Assembly: GCA_019188255.1 (NCBI GenBank)
Contig: JAETXT010000006.1
Coordinates: 1,178,001 to 1,242,000 of the forward strand
Source: Verticillium longisporum
Lineage: Eukaryota; Ascomycota; Sordariomycetes; Glomerellales; Plectosphaerellaceae
Length of the DNA: 64,000 bases
Direction: 5' to 3'
Below are positions 44,453 through 56,395 of the stretch, piece by piece. The position numbers and the translations under genes are program-made. The notes under the pieces are model-generated. The model ran no database searches. It worked only from the letters and a program-made list of their open reading frames with translations, and had not been told where the DNA came from. Each line of letters starts with the position of its first letter. Position 1 is the first letter of the stretch.

Positions 44453-47400
44453 TCAAGCCTCCTCAGACTTCTCCTCTCCCTTCTGGCCCCTACCGCGCAC
44501 AACACGTGCCTTCACAGCCGCGACATGCTTCGACACGGCCCCGAGCCCAAAGGTCCACCCCTTGACCCGGACGGCGTACACAAAGAAGTACACGAGCGCC
44601 CAGTTGGCCACGGCAAACGCCACCATGATGCCGAAAGCAGGCCACTTGTCGCCCGCCTGCACGTTGAGGCTGGCCATGTACTCGCCGCCGTCGTTGTACG
44701 GGCAGAAGCCGCAGTCGGCCTCCGCGGACGGGACCTCGGGGTACCCGGCGCCGGCGACGGACGAGACGATGCCGCCGGCGTACTCGCCGCACGTGGAGCC
44801 CGGCGGGGGTCGAAGCGGGCGAGCTCGGCGGGGGCGCAGCGGACGGCGACGGCGGGGAGGACGGCCGAGAGGACGCCGCGCGAGAACCAGGTTGCCGGGT
44901 TGACGTAGTACATCCAGTACTTCCAAAAGGCGGGCATGGCATAGTACGGCGTGAAGATGCCGTTGAAGAGGGCGATCATGACGAAGAAGAAGGGGAGGAT
45001 CTATTACGTTGTTAGCAGATGTTGCGATTGATGTATCTCACATCTTGTGGACGACAAGCAAACGGAAAGAAGTTAAAACCTACATTAGAGATCATGCCGT
45101 AGGTCGGCCCAAAAGCGGCGATCCACTGGCCCCAGCTCGTCTGGAAAAAGGACCACATGATGGTCATGAGATAGACATAGCCCGACGTGGAGGCCTCGGC
45201 CGGGAAGCCGACAGGCAGGTACCACAGCAGCCAGTACAGCGTGCCCGAGACGACGGCCATGGGCAGCTCGCAGACGACATTGGCCGTGCAAAGGCGACCC
45301 AGCCGTAGGTGGCGCTCGGCAGCTCGCGGTCCTCCCAGAGCTCGCGGTGGCGGAAGAAGTTGACGACGACCGAGTTGACGACGGCCGGCGGCAGGAAAAA
45401 CGCAAAGATGATGGCCGTGAACATGCGATTCTGCAGCGACGCAACGTCGTTGCCCTGCTGCCAAAAGGTGAAGCCATTGAGGATGCCCATGACGACGTGC
45501 ACGAACAGCCGGCCGTAGACGTACGACGGCTCGCGCCACTGCATGATAAAGGTGCGCTGGATGAGGAGTCGGCACTGCTCGAGCGTGGAGGCGGCGAACT
45601 GCGCGTCTGCTTCCGTCGAGGGTGCCTCGTGCCGCCTCTCGGCCGTCACGCGGTCGATGTAGTCAATCACGCTGCGGTTCTCCTCTGACACGAGCCACGC
45701 GGCGTCCCAGTCAACACGAACGCCCTCGGAATTCGTCAAAGGCCGGGATGCCGTCTCCAGGATAAACTCGGCGACATTGCGGCTCGCTGGACAGGGAAAC
45801 CCGCGGCGAGCAAAGTAGTCGATAACAACAGAGCCGTTTTCGCCCACAGGACCAAAGTAGAACGTATTGCCACCGTGGTTGAGCGCGAGAATCATGTCAA
45901 ACTGCCCAATGAGGTCAGACGACGGCTGGTGAATGGTGCAGATGATAGCCTGACCAGCGTCGGCCAGGCGGCGCAGGAAGCGGACGATGGAAAAGGCAGA
46001 CTGGCTGTCGAGGCCGCTCGTGGGCTCGTCAAGGAACAGCAGGAGACTGGGACGGGCGGCGAGCTCGACACCAATGGTCACGCGCTTGCGCTGCTCGACA
46101 GTCAGGGACGAGATGAGCGCGTGCGAGAGGCCGTCGAGCTCGAGCAGCCGCACAATGCGATCGACATAGGCAAGCTTTTCGGGCTTCGGAATGTGCTTCT
46201 CCTGTCGCAGCAGCGCCGAGAAGTCGAGCGCCTCGCGGACCGTCGAAGACCCCTCGTGAATGTCGCGCTGCTCGCAGAATCCGGTGCCGCGCTTAAAGGC
46301 AGCGCCCGGGACGACGCCGTTGACGAGAATGTCGCCCGACACGACTCCAACGCGCTGGCGCTGTGCCAGCGTGTTGAGGAGCGTCGTCTTGCCGGCGCCG
46401 GACGATCCCATGAGCGCCACCATCTTTCCAGGCGCCGCGTACCCGTTGACGCCGTTTAGAAGCCGGCGGTGACCGGTGCCGTAGGGGACCGTGTACCGGA
46501 TGTCCTTGAATGTGAAGACGCTCGTGCCGTCGCCAATCTTGTCGAGGGTCTCATCAGCCTTTTGCTGCTCGGCCGATGTCTCTTCCTTGATCTCGGATGG
46601 TTTGGCAAAGACGAGCGAGTGCGCGCTGGAGCCGGTGAAGCGGACCTTCTCGACAGCCCAGACGTTGACGAGGAGGAAGAAGACGGTGAAAGCGAGCATG
46701 ATGCCAAAGTTGCGCCACAGGTTGGAGCGAGAACTGATCTATTAGTTTCTGCCTGAAAGCCAGGATGAGGGTGAGGCAGGGGCACGATACTCACAAGTCA
46801 AAGGACGTCTGAAGGTAGGCCTCGCCAGACACGGTCGAGCTGCCAAAGGTCGACCCGGGCAGGGTGCATCCCTGATAGTCGGCGTCGGCGCCAGGTCCCC
46901 TCGGCACGAGGTTGCTCTCGCTGCACCGCAGCTCGCGACCACCAAATTCGTTACCCAGCAGGGCCTCGTAGCCGTAGGCCACGGGGTTGGCGTACGAGAA
47001 CCAGCCGAACCAGGGCGAGTCGCTCATGAGGGTCGACCGGGGAATGACATAACCCGTGAGGATGAACATGATGTTGAGGACTGCACATTAGTACCCGAAC
47101 ACACACAAAAGATGCAAAGGGGTGAAACTCACAAACACTGACGAAGCGAATGGCATCATCAACAGTCGACGAGAAAGCGGCAAACATGCGGTACATGGTC
47201 GTCAGACACAACGTCGCCACATAGACGAGCAGCATGTAAATGAAGAACTTGCCCGCCTCAACGTCAAACTTGGCCAGGAAGTAAAACGGCAGGCTGAAGA
47301 CGACGACCATGATGAGAATGAGCGGCAGATCGAGCACGGCGCGCGCCAGCACGACAGCCGACGGCCTGTACAGCGCAAACTGCCTCTGCCTCTCAATGGT

Positions 47401-49059
47401 GGCGCGGCCCATGATGGCGGGCGCCAGCACGGCAAACTCGAGCCAGCCGATGAAGGCGACGGAGAAGAACATGGCGCTCGACATGGAAAACGCCGCCGAC
47501 GTGGCGCCGGACTCGCTCTCGTAAAAGAGCGACCCGACGATGAGGGCGTTGACGACGATGATGGCGAGCTTGGTGTAAAAGGTGCCGAGGTCGCCCCAGA
47601 AGAGCCACGCCTGCCGGCGGGTCGCGGCGGCGATCTGGCGCGGCACCGACACGGTGTAGGGGGACTCGACCTTGACATGCTTGCTCTTGGCGCCCCGGGC
47701 GGCGTCCACGAACCTCATGCGCTGTTCGGCGGGGTCCGACGCGGCGCGGTGCTCGCGGTCGTAGAGGTCGACGTCTTCGAGGAGGCGCTGGTAGTGCTCG
47801 CTCGCGCGGAACGCGGCCTCGAGCGCCTCGGGTGTCTTGGGTGCCATGGCCTCGCGGCCCTCCTGAAAGTGCCGAGCGTTGCGGTCGGCAATGGATGTGA
47901 GAAAGTCGGCCGTCGTCTGGCGCGGCGGGCGCCAGTAGCCGAGACCCTCAAAGTAGGCCTGGGCCTCGTCGGCGCGGCCGTGGAACAGCATGCGGCCCTC
48001 GTCGATGACGAGCACCTTGTCCATGAGCTCGTAGACGGAGTCGCCGGCCTGGTACAAGCTGACCAGAGTCGTGCGGCCGCCCACGTCGGTGTAGACACGC
48101 AATGACTTGGCAAAGCTCAGCGCCGTGCTGGCATCGAGGCCCCTCGTCGAGTTGTCCCAGCACACGACCGAAGCTCTCGTGGCGAGCGTCTCGGCAAGGG
48201 AGACACGCTTGCGCTCGCCACCCGAGACGCCTCGGACGTGCTCGTCGCCGACGAGCGTGTCACGCGTGTGGTCAATGCCAAACATGGCGAGAAAGGCGTC
48301 GAGAACGACGGGAATGGTCCACGCAGCTCGCCGCCTCGTCTTGGTGGCGAGAGCAAACCAGAGCGTCTGCCAGACCGTGAGGGTAGGAAAGTGTCGGTCG
48401 TCTTCCTCACAGTAGACAACTTCACCCCTGAAGCGTGCCTCCTGTTCGGCGGCAGGTAGGGGTCCATAGTACACCTCGCCGTCGACAGCCGAGTATTCAG
48501 CCCGATGGTTGGCGAGCGTTTTGAGCAGGGTCGAACAGCCCGAGCCAGGACGCCCGAGTACGAGGAGAATCTCGCCAGGCCGGACAGCACCCGTCATGTC
48601 ATGGATCAGAGGCACCGTCTCTGGACCCGATGCCTTGCCGGGCTTGATAGATGACGGCAGGCGTGTGCTGATCAAGGACCACAGGTCGGGCCCAAACGTG
48701 TTGAGGATGGCGCGAGGCAGCGTCTTGAGCGGCGCCGAGTTGGCGGCCGGCGCACGAACGGTGAGGTTGCGAAAGGAGATGCCGAGACGCTTGGTCGGGC
48801 CACCGGTGGGTGTCCTAGGATCGAGGATGCCCTGCCGCAGAAAATCCGGAAGGTCAAAATCGGTCTCGTCTCCGTCGTCTTCGGGGCAGCGTGTCGAGTC
48901 GCTGTTGAGGTCCGCGCTGTGGTTGGTCGTGGTTCTCCGGGAACGGTGTGTAAGCTCGCGGTTGAGATCGTGATATTCAGACATGGCAGCCGAGACGGAG
49001 ACATCGCCCGGGGCATGCTCGCCCCAGGTGCCGTCAGGAACCGGGCGTTTGTCGTCCAT
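44453..49059 (-). CDS. PDR-type ABC transporter (ABC-G), two one-base frameshifts
   Basis: Predicted plasma-membrane drug or metabolite exporter, NBD-TMD-NBD-TMD, about 1,470 residues if both frame breaks are bridged. Four exons: 49059-47133, 47080-46795, 46733-45084, 45000-44453; introns 52, 61 and 83 nt. NBD1: Walker A GRPGSGCSTLLK, signature VSGGERKRVS, Walker B VVCWDNSTRGLDAS. NBD2: GSSGAGKTTLLN, LTVEQRKRVTIG, LLFLDEPTSGLDSQ. The asymmetry (Cys in Walker A1, degenerate second signature) is normal for PDR proteins. PDR loops FGWFSYANPVAYGYEALLGNEF and YYVNPATWFSRGV are present. One base is missing near 45289 (GWVAFA / ANVVCELPM) and one in a G run at 44805-44809 (ELARFD / GSTCGEYAGG). The gene is therefore either broken or mis-sequenced. 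It ends 199 bp from the convergent DUF4396-like gene. Confidence 0.85.
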
Positions 49060-50900
49060 GTTGGAGATTGGTAGACGTGTTGCAGTGGTTGTGTCTTGTC
49101 AAACAAGCTCAAAAATAATGCTTCGGCGGCAGCCTTTGTATAAGTCCAGAGATCGACGTCACGTCGATCATGGCACAAGTCGATATGGTGGGAATCTTAA
49201 ATCCGCCGCTATCTCTGCCAAGTACCCTATTTTTTCTGACTCTGGTGAGTAATGCGTGTGAACGACAAGATGCCATGCCTCGGAGAAACCCCACCACGAG
49301 GAGAGCCATGTGGACTTTAGCCTTACAGTCCGACGGCCAATGTGCACTCGAACTGTGCAGATTCGGGTAGTAGAACTGCCAAACATCCCATCAACACGGC
49401 AGTGCGCACAGTGACCCCACGCGGAATGTGAATTCCCCTCCCCTCTGGATTAGCAACAAGGGTCCACGCCACGGCCAGTGGATGCGGGATAACGCAGACC
49501 AGATCCGGGTCGGGTCAGCACAGCGCCCCGGAGATAAAGGCCCCCCCCATGACGCTGAGGGACAGCGGTGGGCGGCGACAGCGTCATGCAGGGCCCGTTT
49601 TTCGTGGATTGCTGCAGAGGAAGTGATTCGACGGGGCCCAAGATCGTCGCAGGGGGGGACGCTTTTCTGCTCTGGATCTGGCGCTCAACAGCCCCCAGCT
49701 GGTCTTAAGTCCGGACTTCGCTGAGCGGTCCTGACTCGCTGCGCTGTGAAAATGGCAGCACAACGTCACAGTAGAGAGTCGTCCCTTTGGGACCGGAAAA
49801 GGGTCTAAGCAGCTTCCCAGCGGCCCCCAGAAGCTGTCTCTACCGCCTGCTGGAATCAAATCAGAAACACGCTCGCACGGCCATACCACACACAGTGCCA
49901 TCAATACAAGTATGACAGTTAGCCATGCCCTCCCACAAGGATGAATTCTGCCACTCTGATCATGGGCGGGGACCAGTACGTACCACCTGGACGTGAGGCT
50001 CCATTCCGGCCGGTCCCAAAGGGACGAATACGCGGGACGGGTCTAGGGTCGATTGGTAAGGTGGTTAATTATTAATCGTCTTAGATGCGGGAAACGCATG
50101 CCGCTTACTGGAGGCTGGTATCGAGACTTCATCCTCTTGACATGTGTAGCGCCATAAACGAAGTCGCGTTGTGATCTCATTCGCGTCGGCCTAGGAAGTT
50201 CTCGTTTGTCAAAAGGAATGGCGTGCCCCCGAAACCAGGTGCCGTGGATTCGTCTGCTTGTCATCTTCGAGGCATTTCCTTGACATGACGCGCTCCTCGT
50301 CTGTCACGCACATACGCAAGCAACATGAAGCTGACGGACCACATCTGGAGTCATCACGTTGACTGGGCAGCGTGGTACCAGCTGCTCCTCTTTGCCTGTT
50401 GCACAACGAGAACCGGAACGGACCCGACTAGTGATAAGTAATGAAATTGAGAATATGCAATGTACACTATCAGCACATGTTCAAACCTCCAACGCCGGAT
50501 CCCAATGCACAGATTTCCAGTGCTTACCACGACCCAACTCCTGATTGCCCCTTGCCGCCGTAACATCTCCCAAAGCCGGCCGACCAGCCTGTGCCTGCAG
50601 CCTCGGTGATTTCCCATGCCCCAGTCCCGGTCCCAGAGCCGTTTCCTTGTCCCGTGCCGTCAGCATGTCTTCGACGCGCCATTCCCACCTGCACCGCTCG
50701 ACTACGTCCCCTGACCGCCGCAACTTCGAGCGCCAGCCCTCAACGAATAGGAATGCCAGGCGCGCGTCGCTACCCGTCTGAGGCGGCGGGCCTTCGGGCG
50801 ATGCGCTCTGCCTCGAAATCGTTTGCTTGCCTTTCCGACGCAGAACCTTTGCATTGGTTACCGTCGCGTAGTCATCGACACGCGCCCCGCCCGAGCGTGG
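49060..50900. other. 1.8 kb intergenic region
   Basis: Promoter side of the transporter gene and 3' side of the acidic coiled-coil gene. Short frames only, no repeat or RNA gene recognised. Confidence 0.45.
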
Positions 50901-53900
50901 TCAACAACCTGACCCCTCGTAGCTGCTACGCGCGTTCCGAAGCAGCCCGCTCCTTTCGTCGCGGTCCTCGGCCCGCTCGTTGAACAGGCCCATCTGCCGC
51001 TTGTAGCCCATCAGGCCATTGTCATCTGGCAGATCCGAGAGAGGCCGCGCCGTCCTGACCGGCGGCCACACACCGGATCCTGGTCGTGATTTGATCGGGC
51101 TCCCAGTCTCTGATGCGGACGTGCCAGACGGATGCGGCGCATCTGACCCTGGCTTCTCAAAGACGCTGCGCATCTTGTGGAAGAGGCTGCCCGGCGAGCC
51201 CGTGTTGTTCCCACCGGGTGCGACACTCGACATGGAGTTGCGTTGCGGTGACCGGTGGACCACCGGTGGGACGTAGGTTTGCCGAGGGAACTTTGCGCCA
51301 GCATCGCGAAACGGGTCGTAGTCGTCCATCGCGCTCGAGTCGTTACGTGCTCGTCGGGGCCACGAGTCGCGTATCGTAGGCTCATACCGGTCAGCATGCA
51401 GGGCCGAGTGCACGGGCGACGAGGCCGCCGTGTCGAGCGTGCTCTGACTGCGCAGCGAAACTGGCACAGAGTCATGCCGCGCATGCCATGACACATTCGT
51501 TACGTCCTTTGGCATAAACGCTTCAGGGTCAAACTCTGGCGGCGTCCGAGGGCGGTCGGGGTTGTGCTTGCTGTACGCGAGACCCCGCGTGGGGCTGGAT
51601 GATTGCGAGTAGCGCAGGGCGAGAGGGCTGGGTTCGGCATCGCGCATCTCTGATCTGGGCAGCAACAGAGGTGTCGGTTGCACCGCTCGCGGCGTCATTT
51701 CTGATGACTTAGGGCCAGGGTTGGGCTCGTCCACGACACGAATGGTCTGTTCCCTGACGTAGCCGTCAAACCGTTCTGTTGGGCTGGTGACGGACCTCTT
51801 CATCGCTGCCATCTCTGCCTCGGCCTCGACTTCAGAGTCAAATTCACTGGCATCCGTGCTGTAGGCACCGTCCTCGAACACTGTTTCCTGGCCACGAATG
51901 TCCGTCAGAACCGTTGAGTTGGCGGGGTTCATGTCGCTTGACGTGGGGAGGTGGGTGCGGAAGTGCCGGTGTCTCTCAGACTCTTCGTCTTCGGGAAGCT
52001 GCCAGTTCGTCGACTTTTCGCGAGGCTTCTGATGGGAGGACTCGTTACGGTCATCTGCCTGATACAGATCCAGCGAACTCGGCTGTTCCGAGCTCTCGCG
52101 CGAATCGTAGCCATCGACGGAAGCTGGCTCGGCAGCTCGACTGAAGGAAGGGAGGTCATGGTTCGATCTTGTTGGGCTCATTGATGGCAAATCATACGTC
52201 GACTTGGTCGGGCTCTTCGAGGGAAGATCGTAGCTAGATTTGGTAGGGCTCATTGACGGGAGGTCGTAAGTCCGTTTTGCTGGCTCAGACCGCAGCCTGG
52301 TAGATTCCAGGTGAAATTCATCCTCGTCGTCACTCAGTTCCAGTCCGGCTGCAGCCATGTCGTCTGACTCATGCTCAACGTGAGCGGCATCCCACGGCGT
52401 CTTCGTCGAGGAGAACCGGGACTCGCCGTCGACGGAGGCGTCGGGGGAGGTGTCCCAGTCGTCGTAAGCCACGGCGAGGTCTTCGGCGAGCGCATCATTT
52501 CTTGTCTTGAGAGGCATGGGGACGAGATTGTCGGCCCCAGCCGGGACAGCCGAGATTTTGATCTGGCCCGCTGCGATTGCGGGCTCAGGTTCATCCACGT
52601 CGTCACGAAAACTTTTGACAGCCGTGTCTTCAATGTACTCAGGGGCGACTGGGCTAACCGGCCTGTCTTGCTGCTGAACCTGCTCATGTCCAGTCTCGGG
52701 ACCTACGACGGCGTCGAGGTTCGACTTCTCCGAGACCCGAGTGGGCGACCGAGACCGCGTGTTGTAATAGTCGGGAATGCTGGTCTTGTCAACAGCCGAA
52801 TCCGCCGGCGACAGGTCGCGCGTGGAAAAGGCCTTTTCATCGTCGGGTTGCGCCGAGCCGGCATCCAACGACGACGAGACTGAACGTTCGGCTGATCTGA
52901 GTTCGACAGAAGCATCCTGTGGCTTGATGGTGGAGAGCAGCTCCTCGACCTTTGACTCCTCATCATCGTAATCCAAATCCCGAATGAAGGGCTCCACTGA
53001 CGGGGTCGTTGCCGTTTGAGGGGCCGGAGACCTTGTCGTGGCTTCGATGGGTTCTGGCGTCTCTTCTGGGAGTGCATAGGACCTCTGCTGTTCATACTTT
53101 GCATCGGCTTCAAAATCGTCCGCTTCATCATCTGAGGAGTCATAGTCCCGTTCAATGCTCGGGATGGGCGTATCCGGGTCAACAAGGGGCGAGGACGGCT
53201 CGTTGATTGCGCGAGATAACTCTTCATGGCTTTCTTCAACCGGTATGCTCCGCTCGTTGCCCAGAATCGGGGGTTGCTGATCGGCCGACTGATCGGCCTC
53301 GCCATGTAAGCTGGACACTTTTGCTGTGCCAGGACTTTCTCCGCTGTGAAGGTCTGCTTCGTCGTCCAAGGCGGTATCTTCTGGAATCCCAAAAAAAGAC
53401 TCCTCCTCGGGGGAGCTGGCGTTCGGTTCGCTACCGACACTCCTCTCATATGTGCTGCTGCCGGCGACGTTGTCTGGCGCATGGGAATCTTTCATGGAAT
53501 GTCCCACGTTGGATGCTGCCGAAGAGATGACGACTTCCGGCTCAGAAGCCTTCTTAGAGCTGTCGGATGCTGCAGACTCCGAGACTTTGTCCAGACCAGT
53601 AGGCTCACCAGCTACGGACGAAGCGTCAACAAATGACCTTGTCAGACCAACAACGTCGTTCGTCACAGCTTTCTCCACAATTGAGTCGGCCTGTGCCGCA
53701 ACCTCAATAGGCTTCGGTGCTCCCTGGACCTCGGGCACGTCCATAGACTTGGTGGTCGGATCAGAAGTCGTGTCCTGCGCGTCCTTAGACTCGACAGCGG
53801 CGTTTGCCTCAATGGACTCCGACTCCTCCGGCTCAGTCTCCGGCCTCGTAGCGCTCAGCTGTGTGGGATTCAGAAACTCGTCATGGTCATCGACGGCAAG

Positions 53901-56395
53901 AACCGGAGACCCAGAAGGTCGATCAGCATCCTCTGTCGCCTGCATGTCATCCTCATCCGGCTCGACCGACTTGGTTGAAAGAGCTAGTTGCGGCTCCGAT
54001 TCTTCATCGGCTGGGGCTGAAACCAACGTAGATTCCGGCTGGGACGCCTCGACTGGTTTTTCGGATTCTTCAAGAATTTCGTCCGCCTCGGCAGTATTAT
54101 CTTGTCCTTTAGATGGGTTGCTACTACCAATTGTCTTTTCGGCAGGCACTGCTTCCGGCGCCTCTTCGACATTGGAGGGCTTTCCTGCAGATACTTCATC
54201 CGCACCTTCGAGCTCATCGTCTTCGAGAGGCGCGTCCGTAGTTGCCGTAGGAGAAGATGTGTCGATATCAGCGTGCTCGGACGCCTTCTGGCCGGAAGCG
54301 TCATCCTGGGGTGTGCGCTTGTCGTCTTCCGTTGCGGTGCCATCGTGAGCCGATGGGAAGGCCCCGTCTACATCATCATTCACCTTGACAACAGGCGCGG
54401 GGCTGTCATCGACAACGAGTGGGCTAGCTGCCTTGTCCTCTTCATGCTCGCTGTCGGCAGCTGTCGAAGACGTGTCCTTCTTCTGGGTGACTGGCTCTAC
54501 AGGAGCTGAAATCTCATCGTTGGCGACTGTAGCGGGCTCCTCACTTGCCACAACCGGAACTGAAGGCTTTACATCTTGGCCGACCCCAGCGTTCTCTTCG
54601 GCACCTGAGTTGACAGACGTTTCGCTCTCTGCGGCATTGTCGTTGTCGATTGCAGCAGACTCGGACTTGGACACTTCTTCAGGGACGGGAACGTCTTGGT
54701 CGTTGGCGAGGACGCTTGTTTCACGCTCAGTCGTCGGCTCAACTTCGACCTCGTCATGGGTCTCAGGCTCCGGCGAACGAGTGTGGTAGTAGTCGGCAGC
54801 TGGCTCTGACTCTTCTGTGGGCTCGTCCGAACTTTGATATTTGTTGCTGGCGTCCTCAGTCTTCTCGGCACACTCCAGATCTCTGGCGGGGTCATCGACT
54901 GGCAGTGCATCGTCAACAGACTCGGCATCCGATGCATCATTCTTGATGGTGTCTTCCGCGCCATCGGCGTTCGTGACTGGGGCAGGTTCTTGCACCGAGT
55001 CGGCCACTGGGGAGATGCTCCGTTCTTGAACGACGTCCTCTATCTCGGAGGTTTTGGCAGGTTCAGCGTTCAGCTCGCTGGCGTCGGCATCTTGGGCTTT
55101 TGTTGGTTCAGATTCGGGGTTTTCGGTCGACACAGTGTCTTTGCTGGATTCGTCGTCCCCTTTGGTCGGAGTCTCTTCAGGGCTCTCTCCCGCTGCGGCG
55201 GGAGTGTTGGTACTGTCTGCGGACAATACATCAATCGATTGGTCTTTGGTTTCTTCGTGCGTCTCGGAGTCCTCAGTGGACACCACGTCATCGGTCTCGG
55301 CAGTCTCTTTGGGTTCCGCTTTGTCCTCGGGTCTCTCTTCTGCCTTTTCGGCAACAGGCTCGTCCTCCTCGGCAGCATTCGCTGCCACATCCACACCTCG
55401 GGCGGCAGGTTCAGTGTCCTCGCCACCCCGCTCCGCGACCGCCTCTTCAGAGGCCGGCGCCGAAGCGTCTTCATGGGCCTTCACATCGTTACCACTGTCG
55501 TCTCCGGCCGGGCTAGGAAAAGAAACCTCATCCTTACTGGTAGTGGAGTCGTCCGCAAGCGACACGTCCTTGTCGGAGGTACCATCATCCTTCAGGGCGT
55601 TGGCATTGGGGGCAGCTTCGATGGCAAGAAGGCCGTTGGTGGGTGCAGCGGGTTTGGCCGCCGCAGCGGGAGCATCGTCAACGGAAGCGTCGTCCTTCGT
55701 GTCCGGGTCCGCCGCCGGAGCGGTGTCGGCGGGGACATCAGCCGGGGCGTCGGTGTCGACAGGAATGTCGGCGGGGGCATCGGCCGTCTTCGCCCTCGTG
55801 CGTTTGCGTGGCACAAATGTGGGTAGCGGGTTGCTCATCCGCTCATCGATCAAACGGTTGATTTCCTAATTCGTCACGTCAGCGACCGCTCACACAACGA
55901 CAAACGACCGAAGCCACAGGGCGTTGGCAGCAGCGAGCTTACCTTTCGCTTCTCCTCCAGCTCGGAGAGCTTGGCCTGCCCCTCCTCGAGGAGCTTCTGC
56001 ACCTCAGCCTCAACAGCATCGATGCCTTCGTCGGCCTCTTCTTCCACGAGATCGGTTTCCCGTGCGAGTCTGTCCCTGCGCTCGGCATCCTGTGCATCCT
56101 TTTTCGCAAGCAACTCGTCATCTTCCTGCTTCCGGCGAGCTTCTCGCTCTTCGTCCTCTCGCCTTCGGGTCTCGGTGATTTCTTCTTCTTCCTTGGCTCG
56201 CTGGGCCGTAAGCTCCTCGAGCTCGGCTTCGTATTCGGAGAGGAGGGCATCGAGAAGTGCATCTCGCTTCTCTTCTAGCTCGTCGAGCTTCGCATCGTGT
56301 TCTTTTGTGGAAAGTCCGGCGATTGTGGTGTGGATGGCGGCCAAGTTCTCGGTCATTTGCGCTACGAGGGCCTCGACATCCATCGTGGTGGCCAT
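50901..56395 (-). CDS. Very large acidic, low-complexity protein with N-terminal coiled coil
   Basis: Two exons, 56395-55943 and 55865-50901, with a 77-nt intron (GTAAGC...AATTAG), give about 1,805 residues. Residues 1-165 are a Glu/Lys/Arg-rich coiled coil (LDELEEKRDALLDALLSEYE onwards, EEITETRRREDEEREARRK). A basic patch PRKRTRAKT follows. Then comes ~1,300 residues of Asp/Glu/Ser/Ala/Pro-rich, probably disordered sequence. Near the end are four 12-residue repeats (SYDLPSKSPTKS type, coded at 52140-52272), two YYxTRS motifs, and a compact tail with SLFHKMRSVFEKPG and YKRQMGLFNERAEDRDERSGLL. No catalytic domain is visible. I do not recognise a named family; a scaffold or cytoskeleton-associated role is only a guess. 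The Met at 56395 is chosen as start; a CCCCCCAG upstream hints at a 5' UTR intron. Confidence 0.75.
52140..52272 (-). repeat. Four 36-bp coding repeats (12 residues each)
   Basis: Within the acidic protein gene, units read TYDLPSMSPTKS, SYDLPSKSPTKS, TYDLPSMSPTRS and NHDLPSFS. Each carries an SP-T-K/R site suited to proline-directed kinases (inference). Confidence 0.85.

Noticed and set aside
51019..55869. Long plus-strand frames opposite the acidic protein gene (up to 330 codons)
   Set aside because: Ser-rich mirror frames of Asp/Glu-rich codons; no motifs or splice structure.
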